A DNA stretch of 24,226 nt from Actinomycetota bacterium (GTDB lineage: Bacteria > Actinomycetota > Acidimicrobiia > Acidimicrobiales > AC-14): contig JAIVIH010000010.1 in the NCBI GenBank assembly GCA_020200615.1, positions 1-24,226 of the forward strand. Direction: 5' to 3'. Made by a program: the position numbers and the translations under genes. Of the stretch, positions 1 to 8,110 are shown one piece after another; position 1 is the first letter of the stretch; each line of letters starts with the position of its first letter. The notes under the pieces are model-generated. The model saw only the letters and a program-made list of their open reading frames with translations. It ran no database searches and was not told where the DNA came from.

Positions 1-807
1 TGCCGGGCCTGTGCCCGAGGGCGCCCCTGGTACTGCTTCGCCACCCACAACGCGACCCAGTCCATGACCCTCACCGACGGAACACCGCTGAGCCCGGCCC
101 TCGGAATCGGAGCGTTCGCCGACCGGACGCTGGTGGCCGCCGACCAGTGCACGCCGGTCAATCCGGCCGCGCGCCCGGCCGTGGCCGGGCTGCTCGGCTG
201 CGGGGTCATGGCCGGCCTGGGTGCGGCCATGTACACGGGCGAAGTCGGTCGGGGCGACAGCGTGGCCGTCTTCGGCTGCGGTGGAGTGGGCGACGCCGCC
301 ATCGTGGGGGCCCGGCTGGCGGGGGCGACGACCGTCATCGCCGTGGATCTCGATGCCCGCAAGCTCGAGTGGGCCCGGGAGTTCGGGGCGACTCACACCG
401 TCAACGCCTCCGAAGAGGATCCGGTGGAGGCCGTGCGGGCCCTCACCGGCGGGTTCGGGGCCGACGTGTGCATCGAGGCCGTCGGTCATCCCAAGGTGAT
501 GGAGCAGGCCTTCTACGCCCGCGACCTGGCCGGCACCCTGGTGCAGGTGGGCGTGCCCAACCCGACGATGCGCGTCGACCTGCCCATGATCGAGTTCTTC
601 GGGCGGGGTGGGCGGTTGAAGCCCAGCTGGTACGGCGACTGCCTGCCGTCCCGCGACTTCCCCATGCTCATCGAGCTGTACCTCCAGGGCCGCTTGCCCC
701 TCGACCGCTTCGTGAGCGAGGTCATCCCTCTCGACGGCGTGGAGGAGGCGTTCCTCCGCATGGAGCGCGGCGAGGTGCTGCGTTCGGTGGTCGAGCTACA
801 GGGATGA
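1..807 (+). CDS. mscR: S-(hydroxymethyl)mycothiol dehydrogenase / S-nitrosomycothiol reductase, 5' truncated by window edge
   Basis: Zinc-dependent medium-chain alcohol dehydrogenase that oxidises the mycothiol-formaldehyde adduct and can reduce S-nitrosomycothiol in the cytosol. Reading from base 1 in frame gives [12 protein letters not shown], the end of the structural zinc Cys cluster, followed by [15 protein letters not shown], which is characteristic of actinobacterial MscR (Mycobacterium AdhE2). The Rossmann motif GCGGVGDAA lies at about bases 274-300. The C-terminus [18 protein letters not shown] and ends [10 protein letters not shown] are also family-typical. About 268 residues are present, so roughly the first 90 residues, including the catalytic zinc ligands, lie outside the window. 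The ATG at 64 is internal, not the start. The stop overlaps the next gene's ATG (ATGA), so the two are translationally coupled. The gene implies a mycothiol-using actinomycete. Confidence 0.9.
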   Translation, partial: CRACARGRPWYCFATHNATQSMTLTDGTPLSPALGIGAFADRTLVAADQCTPVNPAARPAVAGLLGCGVMAGLGAAMYTGEVGRGDSVAVFGCGGVGDAAIVGARLAGATTVIAVDLDARKLEWAREFGATHTVNASEEDPVEAVRALTGGFGADVCIEAVGHPKVMEQAFYARDLAGTLVQVGVPNPTMRVDLPMIEFFGRGGRLKPSWYGDCLPSRDFPMLIELYLQGRLPLDRFVSEVIPLDGVEEAFLRMERGEVLRSVVELQG

Positions 808-1433
808 CCGGGATCGAACGGGTCGTGACGGCCGGCGTCTTCGCCCTCGACGGAGGCGAGTGGGAGGTCGAGAACAACATCTGGATCATCGGCGACGACC
901 GGGAAGTCGTGGTGGTGGACGCGGCCCACGACCACGAGCCCATCGTGGAGGCGGTGGCGCGCCGGAGGGTGGCGGGAATCGTCCTGACCCATGGCCACAA
1001 CGACCACATCAACGCGGCACCGGCCCTGGCCGAGGCGGTGGACGCACCCGTCTACCTTCACCCCGACGACCTGATGCTGTGGCACCAGGTCTTGCCCTCG
1101 GCGGACCCGGACCGGTTGCTGGCGGACGGGGCCTCCATTGGCGCCGGCGGGGCCGCGTTGCGCGTGTTGCACACGCCCGGGCACTCCCCCGGCGGCTGCT
1201 GCCTCTACGACCCCGATCTGGGGGCCCTGTTCACCGGCGACACCCTGTTCCAGGGCGGTCCGGGCGCGACCGGCCGCAGCTTCAGTGACTTCCCCACCAT
1301 CATCGCCAGCATCCGCGACCGGCTGCTCGTGCTACCTCCGGACACCGTCGTCCACACCGGTCATGGCGACTCGACGACCATCGCCGACGAGGCTCCCCAT
1401 CTGGACGAGTGGATCGCCCGCGGTCACTACTAG
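804..1433 (+). CDS. MBL-fold metallo-hydrolase partner of MscR
   Basis: A 209-residue metallo-beta-lactamase-fold hydrolase. The metal-binding motif HGHNDH is at residues 63-68, the second histidine is in HTPGH (H127), the bridging aspartate is in TGDTLF (D146), and the last histidine is in HTGHGD (H187), so the glyoxalase II-type binuclear site looks complete. The start ATG overlaps the mscR stop by 4 nt. The same gene pair is known in Mycobacterium, where the hydrolase is thought to act on the S-formylmycothiol product of MscR. That role is inferred from context here; the fold and the metal site are seen directly. It ends just before a strong hairpin and is convergent with the next gene. 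Confidence 0.88.
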   Translation: MTGIERVVTAGVFALDGGEWEVENNIWIIGDDREVVVVDAAHDHEPIVEAVARRRVAGIVLTHGHNDHINAAPALAEAVDAPVYLHPDDLMLWHQVLPSADPDRLLADGASIGAGGAALRVLHTPGHSPGGCCLYDPDLGALFTGDTLFQGGPGATGRSFSDFPTIIASIRDRLLVLPPDTVVHTGHGDSTTIADEAPHLDEWIARGHY

Positions 1434-1456
1434 GAGCCTCCACTGCGTGACCGGCC

Positions 1457-1484
1457 GGTGGGCGGTCGCAAGCGACCGCCCACC
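1457..1484. terminator. Perfect 13-bp inverted repeat between convergent genes
   Basis: GGTGGGCGGTCGC and its exact complement are separated by AA. It lies between the stop of the MBL hydrolase (1433) and the stop of the minus-strand secreted protein (1498). No U-tract follows on either strand, as is common in high-GC actinobacteria, so it probably serves as a bidirectional terminator or 3'-end stabiliser. Confidence 0.7.
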
Positions 1485-1497
1485 AGCAAGCGGACAC

Positions 1498-2208
1498 TTA
1501 CGGGACGGGCAACACCGTCGGGTCGTAGTAGGACCCGGTGGCGCCGGGCTGGAGTTGCCCTGCGGGCAGGTTGGGGTTACCGGTCGACGCGACGAAGTCG
1601 TTGAAGAATCCGATCGGTTCGCAACTGCTGGTCCCCAGACAGCTGAACCTTCCCTCGATCCGTCCGCCACCCTGCAGGTCTCGGAAGGTGCCCGTGCTCT
1701 CTGTCGGCGAGAACTGGAACACACCGTTGATGTGGAGGTCGTTGCTGTTGACCAGGGTGTAGCTGGCCCAGAAGTTCCATACGAGGACATGGGACGACTC
1801 CACCCACGTGTTGTTCGGGCCGGGCACACAGAGGACCGTCGTAATCTTCCCCTGGATGACGCCCCGGGTGCCGTGCGCCTGCGTGACCGTACCCTCGACA
1901 CGGTGCCGGACGCGAGCGAAGCCATTGCCGCTGTCGACACCCGGGTAGTCGGGCAAGAAGTTCAGCCCGAGATCATTGAACGGCGCATTGCCGCTGCACA
2001 GGCGCGACGAGTAGCTGAACGTGTCCCCCTGGGTGAAGTTGAACGGAAGACGATCGACTGGGAAGAGGAGAGTCCCCGCGCTGTGGGTGTGGACGGTCAT
2101 CCGGACCTGTCCATGCGCAGGTGCGGATTGTGCGGCGGCCGGGCCGCCCGCGAGTAGCGAGACGGCGACAGCGACAGCGAGAACGAGCGGCAAGTAGCGC
2201 TTTTTCAA
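1498..2208 (-). CDS. Secreted protein of unknown function
   Basis: A 236-residue protein with a clear Sec signal peptide: MKKRY, a hydrophobic core of about 17 residues, then GGPAAAQSA with probable cleavage after AAA near residue 26. The mature part is rich in G, N, S, T and aromatic residues. It has Cys in LCSGN, VLCVPG and SCLGTSSC, suggesting disulfides outside the cytoplasm. The segments GVIQGKITTVLC and GGGRIEGRFSC look like repeated beta-hairpin modules, perhaps an allene-oxide-cyclase/dirigent-like barrel, but I cannot assign a family. The start is TTG at 2208, chosen because the signal peptide begins there and GAAGGGAAC lies about 8 nt upstream. It is monocistronic, separated from osmC by about 140 bp. 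Confidence 0.75.
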   Translation of the reverse strand: MKKRYLPLVLAVAVAVSLLAGGPAAAQSAPAHGQVRMTVHTHSAGTLLFPVDRLPFNFTQGDTFSYSSRLCSGNAPFNDLGLNFLPDYPGVDSGNGFARVRHRVEGTVTQAHGTRGVIQGKITTVLCVPGPNNTWVESSHVLVWNFWASYTLVNSNDLHINGVFQFSPTESTGTFRDLQGGGRIEGRFSCLGTSSCEPIGFFNDFVASTGNPNLPAGQLQPGATGSYYDPTVLPVP

Positions 2209-2347
2209 TTTGGGGTTCCCTTCGTGGTGGTCGGCCTGGTGGCGGGACGCGTCATTCGGGCCGATACCTCTGCTATGCCCGCATGAGGGCGCCCGCCATA
2301 TCGACGCGGTGGTTCTCCCCCCCGCGGGCCGCGGCGCAAACCCCCCC

Positions 2348-2773
2348 TCAGGCCAGGCGGCCGTTCACCTGGATGTCGACGTTGCCCCTGAGGGCGTTGG
2401 AGACGGGGCAGGACTGTTCGGCTGCCTCCAGCGCGGTGCGAAAGGCCTCTTCGTCGACACCCGGAAGGTCGGCGGTGACGTCCAGCACCATGGTCGTCAC
2501 TTTGCCGCCCTCGAACCCGCAGGTGGCTTCGGCCTGGAGCGTGCCCGGCGGGTTGTCCCGCTGGTCCAACTCGTTCGACAGGGCCATGCAGAAGCAAGCG
2601 GCATGGGCCGCGGCGATGAGCTCCTCGGGGCTCGTCTTCCCGCCGGACTCCTCGGTGCGGGCCGCCCACGTCACGGCCGCGTCGGTGAACAGGCCGCTGC
2701 TCCCGGCCGACACCGTGCCGCTGCCGTCGAAGAGGTTGCCCTCCCAGGTCGCCGCCGCTTTGCGCTCAGCCAT
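2348..2773 (-). CDS. OsmC/Ohr-family peroxiredoxin-like protein
   Basis: A 141-residue OsmC-type protein, cytosolic, whose family reduces organic hydroperoxides with a pair of Cys residues. The signature SPEELIAAAHAAC places the peroxidatic Cys at residue 60, and CPVSNAL supplies the resolving Cys at residue 122. Length and both motifs match OsmC rather than Ohr, but the exact subfamily is not certain. A GTG (2776) directly precedes the ATG; I chose ATG at 2773 because AGGAG then sits 6 nt upstream. No partner gene is apparent. It fits with the other thiol/oxidant genes in the window (mscR, the trx remnants), but operon linkage is not seen. Confidence 0.88.
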   Translation of the reverse strand: MAERKAAATWEGNLFDGSGTVSAGSSGLFTDAAVTWAARTEESGGKTSPEELIAAAHAACFCMALSNELDQRDNPPGTLQAEATCGFEGGKVTTMVLDVTADLPGVDEEAFRTALEAAEQSCPVSNALRGNVDIQVNGRLA

Positions 2774-2869
2774 CACCGTCTCCTCGCCCTTAGGGAACTC
2801 GAAACCCTATGCGGGTCTTCCGCGGTTCCGACAAGAATCCCGCCGAAGTCGAGGAACGGGAGGCCCGCC

Positions 2870-3093
2870 ATGGCCGGCGGGGCTGCCGAGCGCCGGGACG
2901 CGCTCGCCGAGAGGCTCTTCGGAGCGACGATCGCCTCCATGACCGAGCAGCCCTCGGCGCGACGGGCACGGTCATGCGGACGGGCACGCTGCGCGAGGAC
3001 GCGGCGGCCGCCGGGCTCGCCCAGGTCGAGGTCCTCCCCGTCGAGAACGACCTGTTCCGGTTCTACCGGCTCAAACCCGGAGGGCCTGCTTGA
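2870..3093 (+). pseudogene. Remnant of a class I SAM-dependent methyltransferase gene with internal deletion
   Basis: The ATG at 2870 follows a good Shine-Dalgarno (GGGAGG, about 2859-2864) and encodes MAGGAAERRDALAERLFGAT, a typical N-terminus of actinobacterial class I methyltransferases. That frame then degenerates. In another frame, from about 2973 to the stop at 3091-3093, the DNA encodes MRTGTLREDAAAAGL then AQVEVLPVENDLFRFYRLKP, the usual C-terminus of the same family. The whole Rossmann core with the SAM-binding loop (normally about 250-300 residues) is missing and the two ends are out of frame. The 3' end overlaps the minus-strand ligase by 23 nt. The family call rests on recall of these terminal motifs and is not verified by search. 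Confidence 0.6.
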
Positions 3094-4615
3094 GCACCTT
3101 GCCGGTGGCGCCCATGGGCAGGTGATCGCGAACCTCGACGATCCGCGGGTACTTGTAGGACGCCAGGTGCCGCCGGCACCAGGCCACCAGCTCGTCGGGG
3201 GTAGTGGCCGAACCGGGCTTCAAGGTCACCACGGCCTTGACCTCCTCGCCGTACCGCGGATGGGGCGTCCCCACGACTGCGGCCTGGGCCACCGCCGGGT
3301 GACGGTGCAGGACCTCTTCCACCTCACGGGGATAGACGTTGTAGCCCCCGCGGATGACCAGGTCCTTCTTGCGGTCGACGATGCGGTAGGCGCCGTGGGC
3401 GTCGATCATGCCGATGTCGCCCGTGCGGAACCATCCGTCCACGATGGCTTCGGCCGTGGCCGCCGGGTTCCGCCAGTAGCCCTTCATCACGTTGTCGCCC
3501 CGGACACAGATCTCCCCCGGCGTGTCGGGTGTCACCACCGGGCGCCCGTCGGCGCCGAGAAGGCTGATCTCCACTCCCGGCAGGGGGTAGCCGATCGAGC
3601 CCGGCGTCCGCGGGCGGTCGGGAACGGTGAAACTGACGACGGGTGACGTCTCCGACAGGCCGTAGCCCTCGAGGAGGCACACGCCGTAGCGGGCCTCGAA
3701 ACCGGACATGACCTCGGCGGGCATGGGCGCCCCGCCCGAGACGCACCACTGGAGGGTGGCGAGGTCGTCGACCGCGGTAGCTGCGTCGCTGAAGTGCTCC
3801 CCGTCGTGGAGGAGGGCCATGTACATGGTGGGGACGCCGCCGAAGAACGTGACGCGATGGCGGGCGATGAGCTCTCGGGCGGCAGCGGCGCTGAAGCGGG
3901 GCAGCAGCACGAGCGTGCCTCCGGTGGCGAGCACGGCGTTGTGCATGACGGTCATGCCGAAGGCGTGGAACAGCGGAAGGGCGACCAGGGCGACGGTGTC
4001 GGGCCCGAGGTCGACCAGGTGGGCGGAGACCTCGGCGTTGCTGACGAGGTTGGCGTGGGTCAACTCGGCGCCCTTGGGCTTGCCCGTGGTGCCCGAGGTG
4101 TAGAGGACGACGGCGGTGTCGTCCGCTTCCGTGGGGTGGGGCTCGTCGACGGCGGACGCTGTCGCCACAAGGGCGGTGAGGTTGAGGGCGCCGTCGGGTG
4201 CGGACAGGTCGGCCAGGTCAGGGCGGGCGACGATCACGTGCCGGACCGCCCCGGCTTGGGCCGCAGCCTCCTGCACGGTGGGCAGGAAGGCGTCCCAGGC
4301 GACGACGGCCACGGCCTGGGAGTCCTCCAGGTGGTAGGCGAGCTCTTCTGCCGTGAGGAGCACGTTCAGGGGGACGACCGGGTTCCCGGCGTAGTGGCAG
4401 CCGAAGTAGGCCACGGTGAACTGGGGGACGTTGGGCAGCAGCAGGGCCACGTGCTCGCCGGGGCGGACGCCGAGGTTGCGGAGGGCACCGGCGAACATAC
4501 GGGCGAAGGTGTCGACGGTGGCGTAGTCGAGGGATCGGTCGCCGGCGATGACGGCCATGGCGGACGGTTGGCGGTCGGCGGACTGGGCGAGGATGGAGGC
4601 GAGGTTGGTGGTCAT
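3071..4615 (-). CDS. Long-chain fatty-acid--CoA ligase / acyl-AMP ligase (FadD-like)
   Basis: A 514-residue ANL-superfamily adenylate-forming enzyme that activates a carboxylic acid with ATP and then CoA. The P-loop TSGTTGKPKG is at residues 173-182 and the adenine-binding motif GYGLSETS at 317-324. They are followed by GWFRTGDIG and DRKKDLVIRGGYNVYP, and by the C-terminal catalytic lysine in MGATGKVLKQ near residue 507. All core motifs are intact and the length is normal. Acyl chain length cannot be read from sequence; long- or medium-chain fatty acids are likely. The start ATG has no clear Shine-Dalgarno. Its 3' end overlaps the methyltransferase remnant. It is divergent from the broken acyltransferase gene, with a 126-bp shared intergenic region. 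Confidence 0.92.
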   Translation of the reverse strand: MTTNLASILAQSADRQPSAMAVIAGDRSLDYATVDTFARMFAGALRNLGVRPGEHVALLLPNVPQFTVAYFGCHYAGNPVVPLNVLLTAEELAYHLEDSQAVAVVAWDAFLPTVQEAAAQAGAVRHVIVARPDLADLSAPDGALNLTALVATASAVDEPHPTEADDTAVVLYTSGTTGKPKGAELTHANLVSNAEVSAHLVDLGPDTVALVALPLFHAFGMTVMHNAVLATGGTLVLLPRFSAAAARELIARHRVTFFGGVPTMYMALLHDGEHFSDAATAVDDLATLQWCVSGGAPMPAEVMSGFEARYGVCLLEGYGLSETSPVVSFTVPDRPRTPGSIGYPLPGVEISLLGADGRPVVTPDTPGEICVRGDNVMKGYWRNPAATAEAIVDGWFRTGDIGMIDAHGAYRIVDRKKDLVIRGGYNVYPREVEEVLHRHPAVAQAAVVGTPHPRYGEEVKAVVTLKPGSATTPDELVAWCRRHLASYKYPRIVEVRDHLPMGATGKVLKQALRV

Positions 4616-4654
4616 GGGCCGATCGTGCGCCCGGCCCGACGGCCTTGCCTAGGG

Positions 4655-4733
4655 GTTGAGGGCCCTTTGGGGGGTTGCCCCAGAGCCAAATAGGGGCTGC
4701 CCCCAGTGGGTGGCGAGGCCATTTGGGGTGACC
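4655..4733. promoter_or_regulatory. Divergent intergenic region with repeated TTTGGGG-type motifs
   Basis: Between the divergent ligase and acyltransferase starts the DNA carries CCCTTTGGGG, GCCAAATAGGGG and CCATTTGGGG, so CCAAAT and ATTTGG form an inverted pair about 35 nt apart. G-runs alternate with C-runs here (GGGGGG, CCCC, GGGG, CCCCC). This could be an operator or a folded mRNA leader. No regulator gene is adjacent and no promoter box is convincing, so function is unassigned. Confidence 0.3.
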
Positions 4734-4741
4734 ATGCCTGT

Positions 4742-5919
4742 ATGAGCACTTCGACCATCGCCACCCCCGCCCGCACCGCCGGCCGTGAAGCCCGCTCCGC
4801 CGCTCAGGTGGCGGCGGCCACGCCGGCCCGCCGCGAGCGCTTCGTCGACTTCCTGCGCGTCTTCTCCCTCGCCGTGGTGGTGCTCGGCCACTGGCTCATG
4901 GCCGCCGTCGAGTGGCGGGACGGCCGCCTGTCGGCCGGGAACGTCCTGGAGTCAACGCCGGACGCGCAGTGGTTGACGTGGCTGTTCCAGATCATGCCCG
5001 TGTTCTTCGTCGTCGGTGGCTTCGCCAACGCCGCGTCCTGGACCGCCACGCAGCGGGACCGAAACTCCGCCACCCCGCTCAGGGGGCCGCTCGGGCCCTA
5101 CGGTCACTGGCTGAGCACCAGGCTGGCGCGGCTGGTTCGGCCCGTGCTCGCCTTCGCCCTGGTCTGGTCGGTTGCCGTCCTGATCCTGGCTGCGGCCGGT
5201 ATCCAGCCTTCCGGCGTGCGGGCCGGCTCCATCGCCCAGCCCCTGTGGTTCCTCGCCGTGTACGTGGTGGTGGTGGCCATTGCGCCCGTGGCCGTGGCCG
5301 CCCAGCATCGGTGGGGCTGGACCGTCCCTGTCGCGCTGGCCGTGGGTGTTGCCGCCGTCGACCTCGCCCGCTGGCCCCTGCGCATCCCCCTCGTGGGTTG
5401 GGTCAATCTGGCCCTCGTATGGCTGTTCGCCCACCAGCTCGGAGTGGCGTAGCGGTCGGGGGCGTTTGGCTCGACCGTCCGCGCCCGTGGGCCGCGGTGG
5501 TTGCCGCCAACGGCATGGCCATGACCGTCTTCCTGTGGCACCTCACGGCCATGGTCGTGGTCGCCGCGATCTTCCTGCCCACCGGTTGGATGCCCCAGCC
5601 CGACGCGGGCTCGGCGGCCTGGTGGGCCTGGCGTCCCCTGTGGGTGGGTCTCCTGGCCACGGCCCTGGTTCCTCTGGTGGCCGTGTTCGCCCGGATCGAA
5701 GTGCGCCGGGTGGTTCCCCGAGGCGTGTCGAGCGCACGCGCCGTTGTGGCTGCCGTGCTCGTGGCCGGGGGCATGGGTTTCCTGGCTCGCCGGGGCTTCG
5801 TGGTCGGCGGCATGCCCGGCGAGCTGCCCGTGCTGGGGATCGGACTGTTGGCCGGCGGGTGGTGGCTGGTGCGGGCCCGCCCCGCAGCCCGCCCCTCGGC
5901 TGAGGGTCGAGCGGCCTGA
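4742..5919 (+). pseudogene. Acyltransferase-3 family membrane protein, broken by internal deletion and frameshift
   Basis: Integral membrane O-acyltransferase (OafA/YrhL-like, acyltransferase family 3). The first frame (4742-5452) begins MSTSTIATPART, has RFVDFLRVFSLAVVVLGHW with the family's RxxxxDxLR and histidine-bearing first helix, FFVVGGFANAASW, and several membrane helices, ending at a TAG after FAHQLGVA. The rest of the protein (WLDRPRPWAAVVAANGMAM, VFLWHLTAMVVV and the last helices) is in another frame up to the stop at 5917-5919. In intact relatives some 60-70 residues normally separate these two blocks, so a deletion near 5440-5465, not just a 1-nt slip, is likely. Residues 110-119 (ATPLRGPLGP) are encoded by a copy of the 29-bp dispersed element. 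CPBP protease follows immediately. Confidence 0.72.
5070..5098 (-). repeat. 29-bp dispersed element, copy A (inside acyltransferase gene)
   Basis: The minus strand reads GGGCCCGAGCGG, CCCCC, TGAGCGGGGTGG. It is identical over all 29 nt to the copy at 8782-8810. It encodes ATPLRGPLGP on the plus strand, between the conserved NAASWTA block and the YGHWL block, where I recall relatives having a shorter loop. Confidence 0.8.
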
Positions 5920-5966
5920 ACGGCAACGCCGCCGCCGCCCTGGTCATCGCCGTCGCCCTTCTGGGC

Positions 5967-6701
5967 GTGCACAACGTCGCCGCCAACCGGCTGCTGCCGG
6001 CCCGCTGGTACGTCCCGGCCAACCTGGGCACGGCGGCGGCCCTGCTCGGCCTGGCCCTGGTTTCGGGAGTAGGCCTCGACGAACTGGGGCTATCCCCGTC
6101 GGCTCTCGTTCCTGGGTTGGCGGCGGGGATCGCCGGCGGGCTCCTCGTCGTCGGCGTGATCGTCCTGGCCGCCGCCACTCCGGCCCGGCGTCTCCTGGCC
6201 GACGGGCGGATGGTGGGCGTAGGCGCGAGAGGAACCGCCTACCGGTGCCTCGTGCGCATTCCCTGCGGCACCGTCGTCCTGGAGGAGGTGGCGTTCCGGG
6301 GAGTCCTCCTCGCCCTCGTCGAGCGCTCCACCTCCACCGGCGTAGCCGTTGGGGTCAGCTCGCTCCTGTTCGGGCTGTGGCACATCCTCCCCACCCTGCC
6401 CACATTGGACGCCAACGGGCTGGCCCGTTCAGGACGCGCCCGGGTCGTCGCGGTCGCGGGGGCGGTGCTGTTCACGGCCCTGGTGGGCGTCGTCTTCTGC
6501 TGGCTGCGGTACCGGACGGGAAGCCTGGTGGCTTCCGCCCTGGTCCACGTCGCAGCCAACAGCGGAGCGACGGTCGCCGCCTTCCTCGTCCTCTGCTCCC
6601 AGCGGGCCGAACTCTGCGACAGTGATCCCACGGCTGACGAGCTGAACTACTTCTTCGCCTCGGACGATCCGGGGTCGCCGCTGGACGACCTCTTGCGCTG
6701 A
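5967..6701 (+). CDS. CPBP-family intramembrane metalloprotease (CAAX-protease/bacteriocin-processing type)
   Basis: A 244-residue multi-pass membrane protein of the CPBP/Abi family. The diagnostic motifs are EEVAFR (EExxxR) at residues 106-111, FGLWH (FxxxH) at 135-139 and HVAAN (HxxxN) at 194-198, giving a complete glutamate/histidine active site. Hydrophobic helices flank them. The start is uncertain: GTG at 5967 is the first usual start codon, yet the frame is open back to 5904 and encodes LNGNAAAALVIAVALLG, which looks like the first half of the first membrane helix. A CTG at 5916 overlapping the upstream TGA would include it. Substrates are unknown; the family removes peptides from prenylated proteins or confers bacteriocin immunity. 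The 3' end overlaps the convergent cca gene by 55 nt. Confidence 0.85.
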   Translation: MHNVAANRLLPARWYVPANLGTAAALLGLALVSGVGLDELGLSPSALVPGLAAGIAGGLLVVGVIVLAAATPARRLLADGRMVGVGARGTAYRCLVRIPCGTVVLEEVAFRGVLLALVERSTSTGVAVGVSSLLFGLWHILPTLPTLDANGLARSGRARVVAVAGAVLFTALVGVVFCWLRYRTGSLVASALVHVAANSGATVAAFLVLCSQRAELCDSDPTADELNYFFASDDPGSPLDDLLR

Positions 6702-8068
6702 CGTTCGGCCCACCACTCGTCGAGCCTGCGCCTGGCCTCCTCCTCGCCCAGAGGACCCTCCTCCAGCCGCAGCTCCAGCAGGAAGGCCAGGGCCTGGCCC
6801 ACGTCACGCCCGGGTGCCAGCCCGAGGTGCTCCATCACCTGGTGGCCGTCCAGGTCGGGGCGGAGGGCCTCCAGCTCCTCCCGGGTACGGAGGTCGGCGA
6901 TGCGGGCTTCGAGGTTGTCCATCCGCCGGTCCAGGTCCCGGGCCTTGGCCCGGTTGCGGGTGGTGCAGTCGCAGCGGGTGAGCTCGTTGAGATCGTCCAG
7001 GAGGTCTCCGGCGTCGCGCACGTACCGGCGGACGGCGCTGTCGGTCCACGTCTCCCCGTAGCCGTGGAAGCGGAGGTGCAGCTCGACCAGCCGGCGCACG
7101 TCCTCGATCTCCTCCGCCGGATAGTGCAGGACCCGCATGCGGGCCTCGGCCATGCGGGCGCCGACCACCTCGTGGTGGTGGAAGGTGACTCCCTCGGGCC
7201 CGAAGGCCCGGGTCTTGGGCTTGCCCACGTCGTGGAGGAGGGCGGCCAGCCGCAGCACCTTGTCCGGACGCGTCTTCTCGACCACGGCGATGGTGTGGGC
7301 CAGCACGTCCTTGTGGCGCTGCACGGGGTCCTGCTCGAGGGCGAGGGCGGGAAGCTCGGGCAGGAACTCAGCGGCCAGGCCCGTGTCGAGCAGGAACCAG
7401 AGGCCCTTTCCCGGGTGCTCGACCTTCAGCAGCTTGTCCAGCTCGTCGCGGATGCGCTCGCCGGACACGATGGAGAGGCGGCTGCGGAGGGCGGTGACGG
7501 CGTCGACCAGCTCGGGGACAGGCTCGAGGTCATAGCCCGAGATGAACCGAGCGGCCCGCAACATGCGGAGGGGGTCGTCGGTGAAGGACTCCTGGGGGCT
7601 CAGGGGCGTGCGCAGGGTCCGGGCCGCCAGGTCGGAGGTGCCGCCGTGGGGGTCGATCAGCTTCAGGTCGGGAACCGACAGGGCCATGGCGTTGACGGTG
7701 AAGTCGCGGCGGGCCAGGTCCTCCTCCACGGCGTCGGCGAAGGCCACGTCGGGCTTGCGGGAGTCGGGGGTGTAGGCCTCGGCCCGGTGAGTGGTGATCT
7801 CGTAGTCCCGGGCGTCCTTGCGGGCGCCGATGGTGCCGAACCGCTTCCCCTGGGTCCACACCGCGTCGGCCCAACCCGAGAGCAGCCGCTCGATGCCGTC
7901 CGGGCGGGCGTCGGTGGTGAAGTCCAGGTCGAGCTCGTCCAGGGAGCGGTTGAGGATGGCGTCGCGGACCGTCCCCCCCACCAGGTAGAGGTGGAACCCG
8001 GCATCCGCGAACCGGTCGGCCAGAGGCGCGACCTCGTCCAGGAGGAGCTTGATGCGTTCGGGGACCAC
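6647..8068 (-). CDS. cca: CCA tRNA nucleotidyltransferase with HD domain (PcnA/Cca type)
   Basis: A 473-residue class II nucleotidyltransferase that adds or repairs the CCA end of tRNA in the cytosol. LVGGTVRD (GGxVRD at residues 31-36) is followed by DELDLDF, whose two aspartates (47 and 49) bind the catalytic metals, and by RRDFTVNAMA at 120-129 (motif B). The head domain is followed by an HD phosphohydrolase domain with LAALLHDVGKPKTR (HD at 279-280) and HHHE. The length agrees with mycobacterial PcnA (about 480). The start is GTG at 8068, supported by a TAGCCT box 8 nt upstream (leaderless). It lies upstream of the DUF6049/sigma block as in Mycobacterium. Poly(A) polymerase activity cannot be excluded by sequence. 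Confidence 0.93.
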   Translation of the reverse strand: MVPERIKLLLDEVAPLADRFADAGFHLYLVGGTVRDAILNRSLDELDLDFTTDARPDGIERLLSGWADAVWTQGKRFGTIGARKDARDYEITTHRAEAYTPDSRKPDVAFADAVEEDLARRDFTVNAMALSVPDLKLIDPHGGTSDLAARTLRTPLSPQESFTDDPLRMLRAARFISGYDLEPVPELVDAVTALRSRLSIVSGERIRDELDKLLKVEHPGKGLWFLLDTGLAAEFLPELPALALEQDPVQRHKDVLAHTIAVVEKTRPDKVLRLAALLHDVGKPKTRAFGPEGVTFHHHEVVGARMAEARMRVLHYPAEEIEDVRRLVELHLRFHGYGETWTDSAVRRYVRDAGDLLDDLNELTRCDCTTRNRAKARDLDRRMDNLEARIADLRTREELEALRPDLDGHQVMEHLGLAPGRDVGQALAFLLELRLEEGPLGEEEARRRLDEWWAERQRKRSSSGDPGSSEAKK

Positions 8069-8076
8069 TGGTGCCG

Positions 8077-8082
8077 AGGCTA
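8077..8082 (-). promoter_or_regulatory. -10 box of a leaderless promoter for cca
   Basis: TAGCCT on the minus strand, 8 nt upstream of the GTG at 8068, with no Shine-Dalgarno between. The spacing is identical to that of the HDAC, GNAT and degV genes in this window. Confidence 0.6.
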
Positions 8083-8110
8083 CCGGCGCCCCCGGACGGG
8101 AGCCCCCGGC

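Noticed and set aside
147..803. Long upstream extension of the MBL hydrolase frame
   Set aside because: Arg/Gly-rich shadow of mscR in another frame; the true start is the ATGA-coupled ATG at 804.
2210..3646. 478-codon plus-strand open frame across osmC and the ligase
   Set aside because: Mostly antisense shadow; only the short stretch from 2870 (methyltransferase start) is meaningful.
5904..5924. GAGCGGCC-TGAACGG between acyltransferase and protease as a degenerate element copy
   Set aside because: Needs a 3-nt gap and a mismatch and lacks both outer ends of the element.
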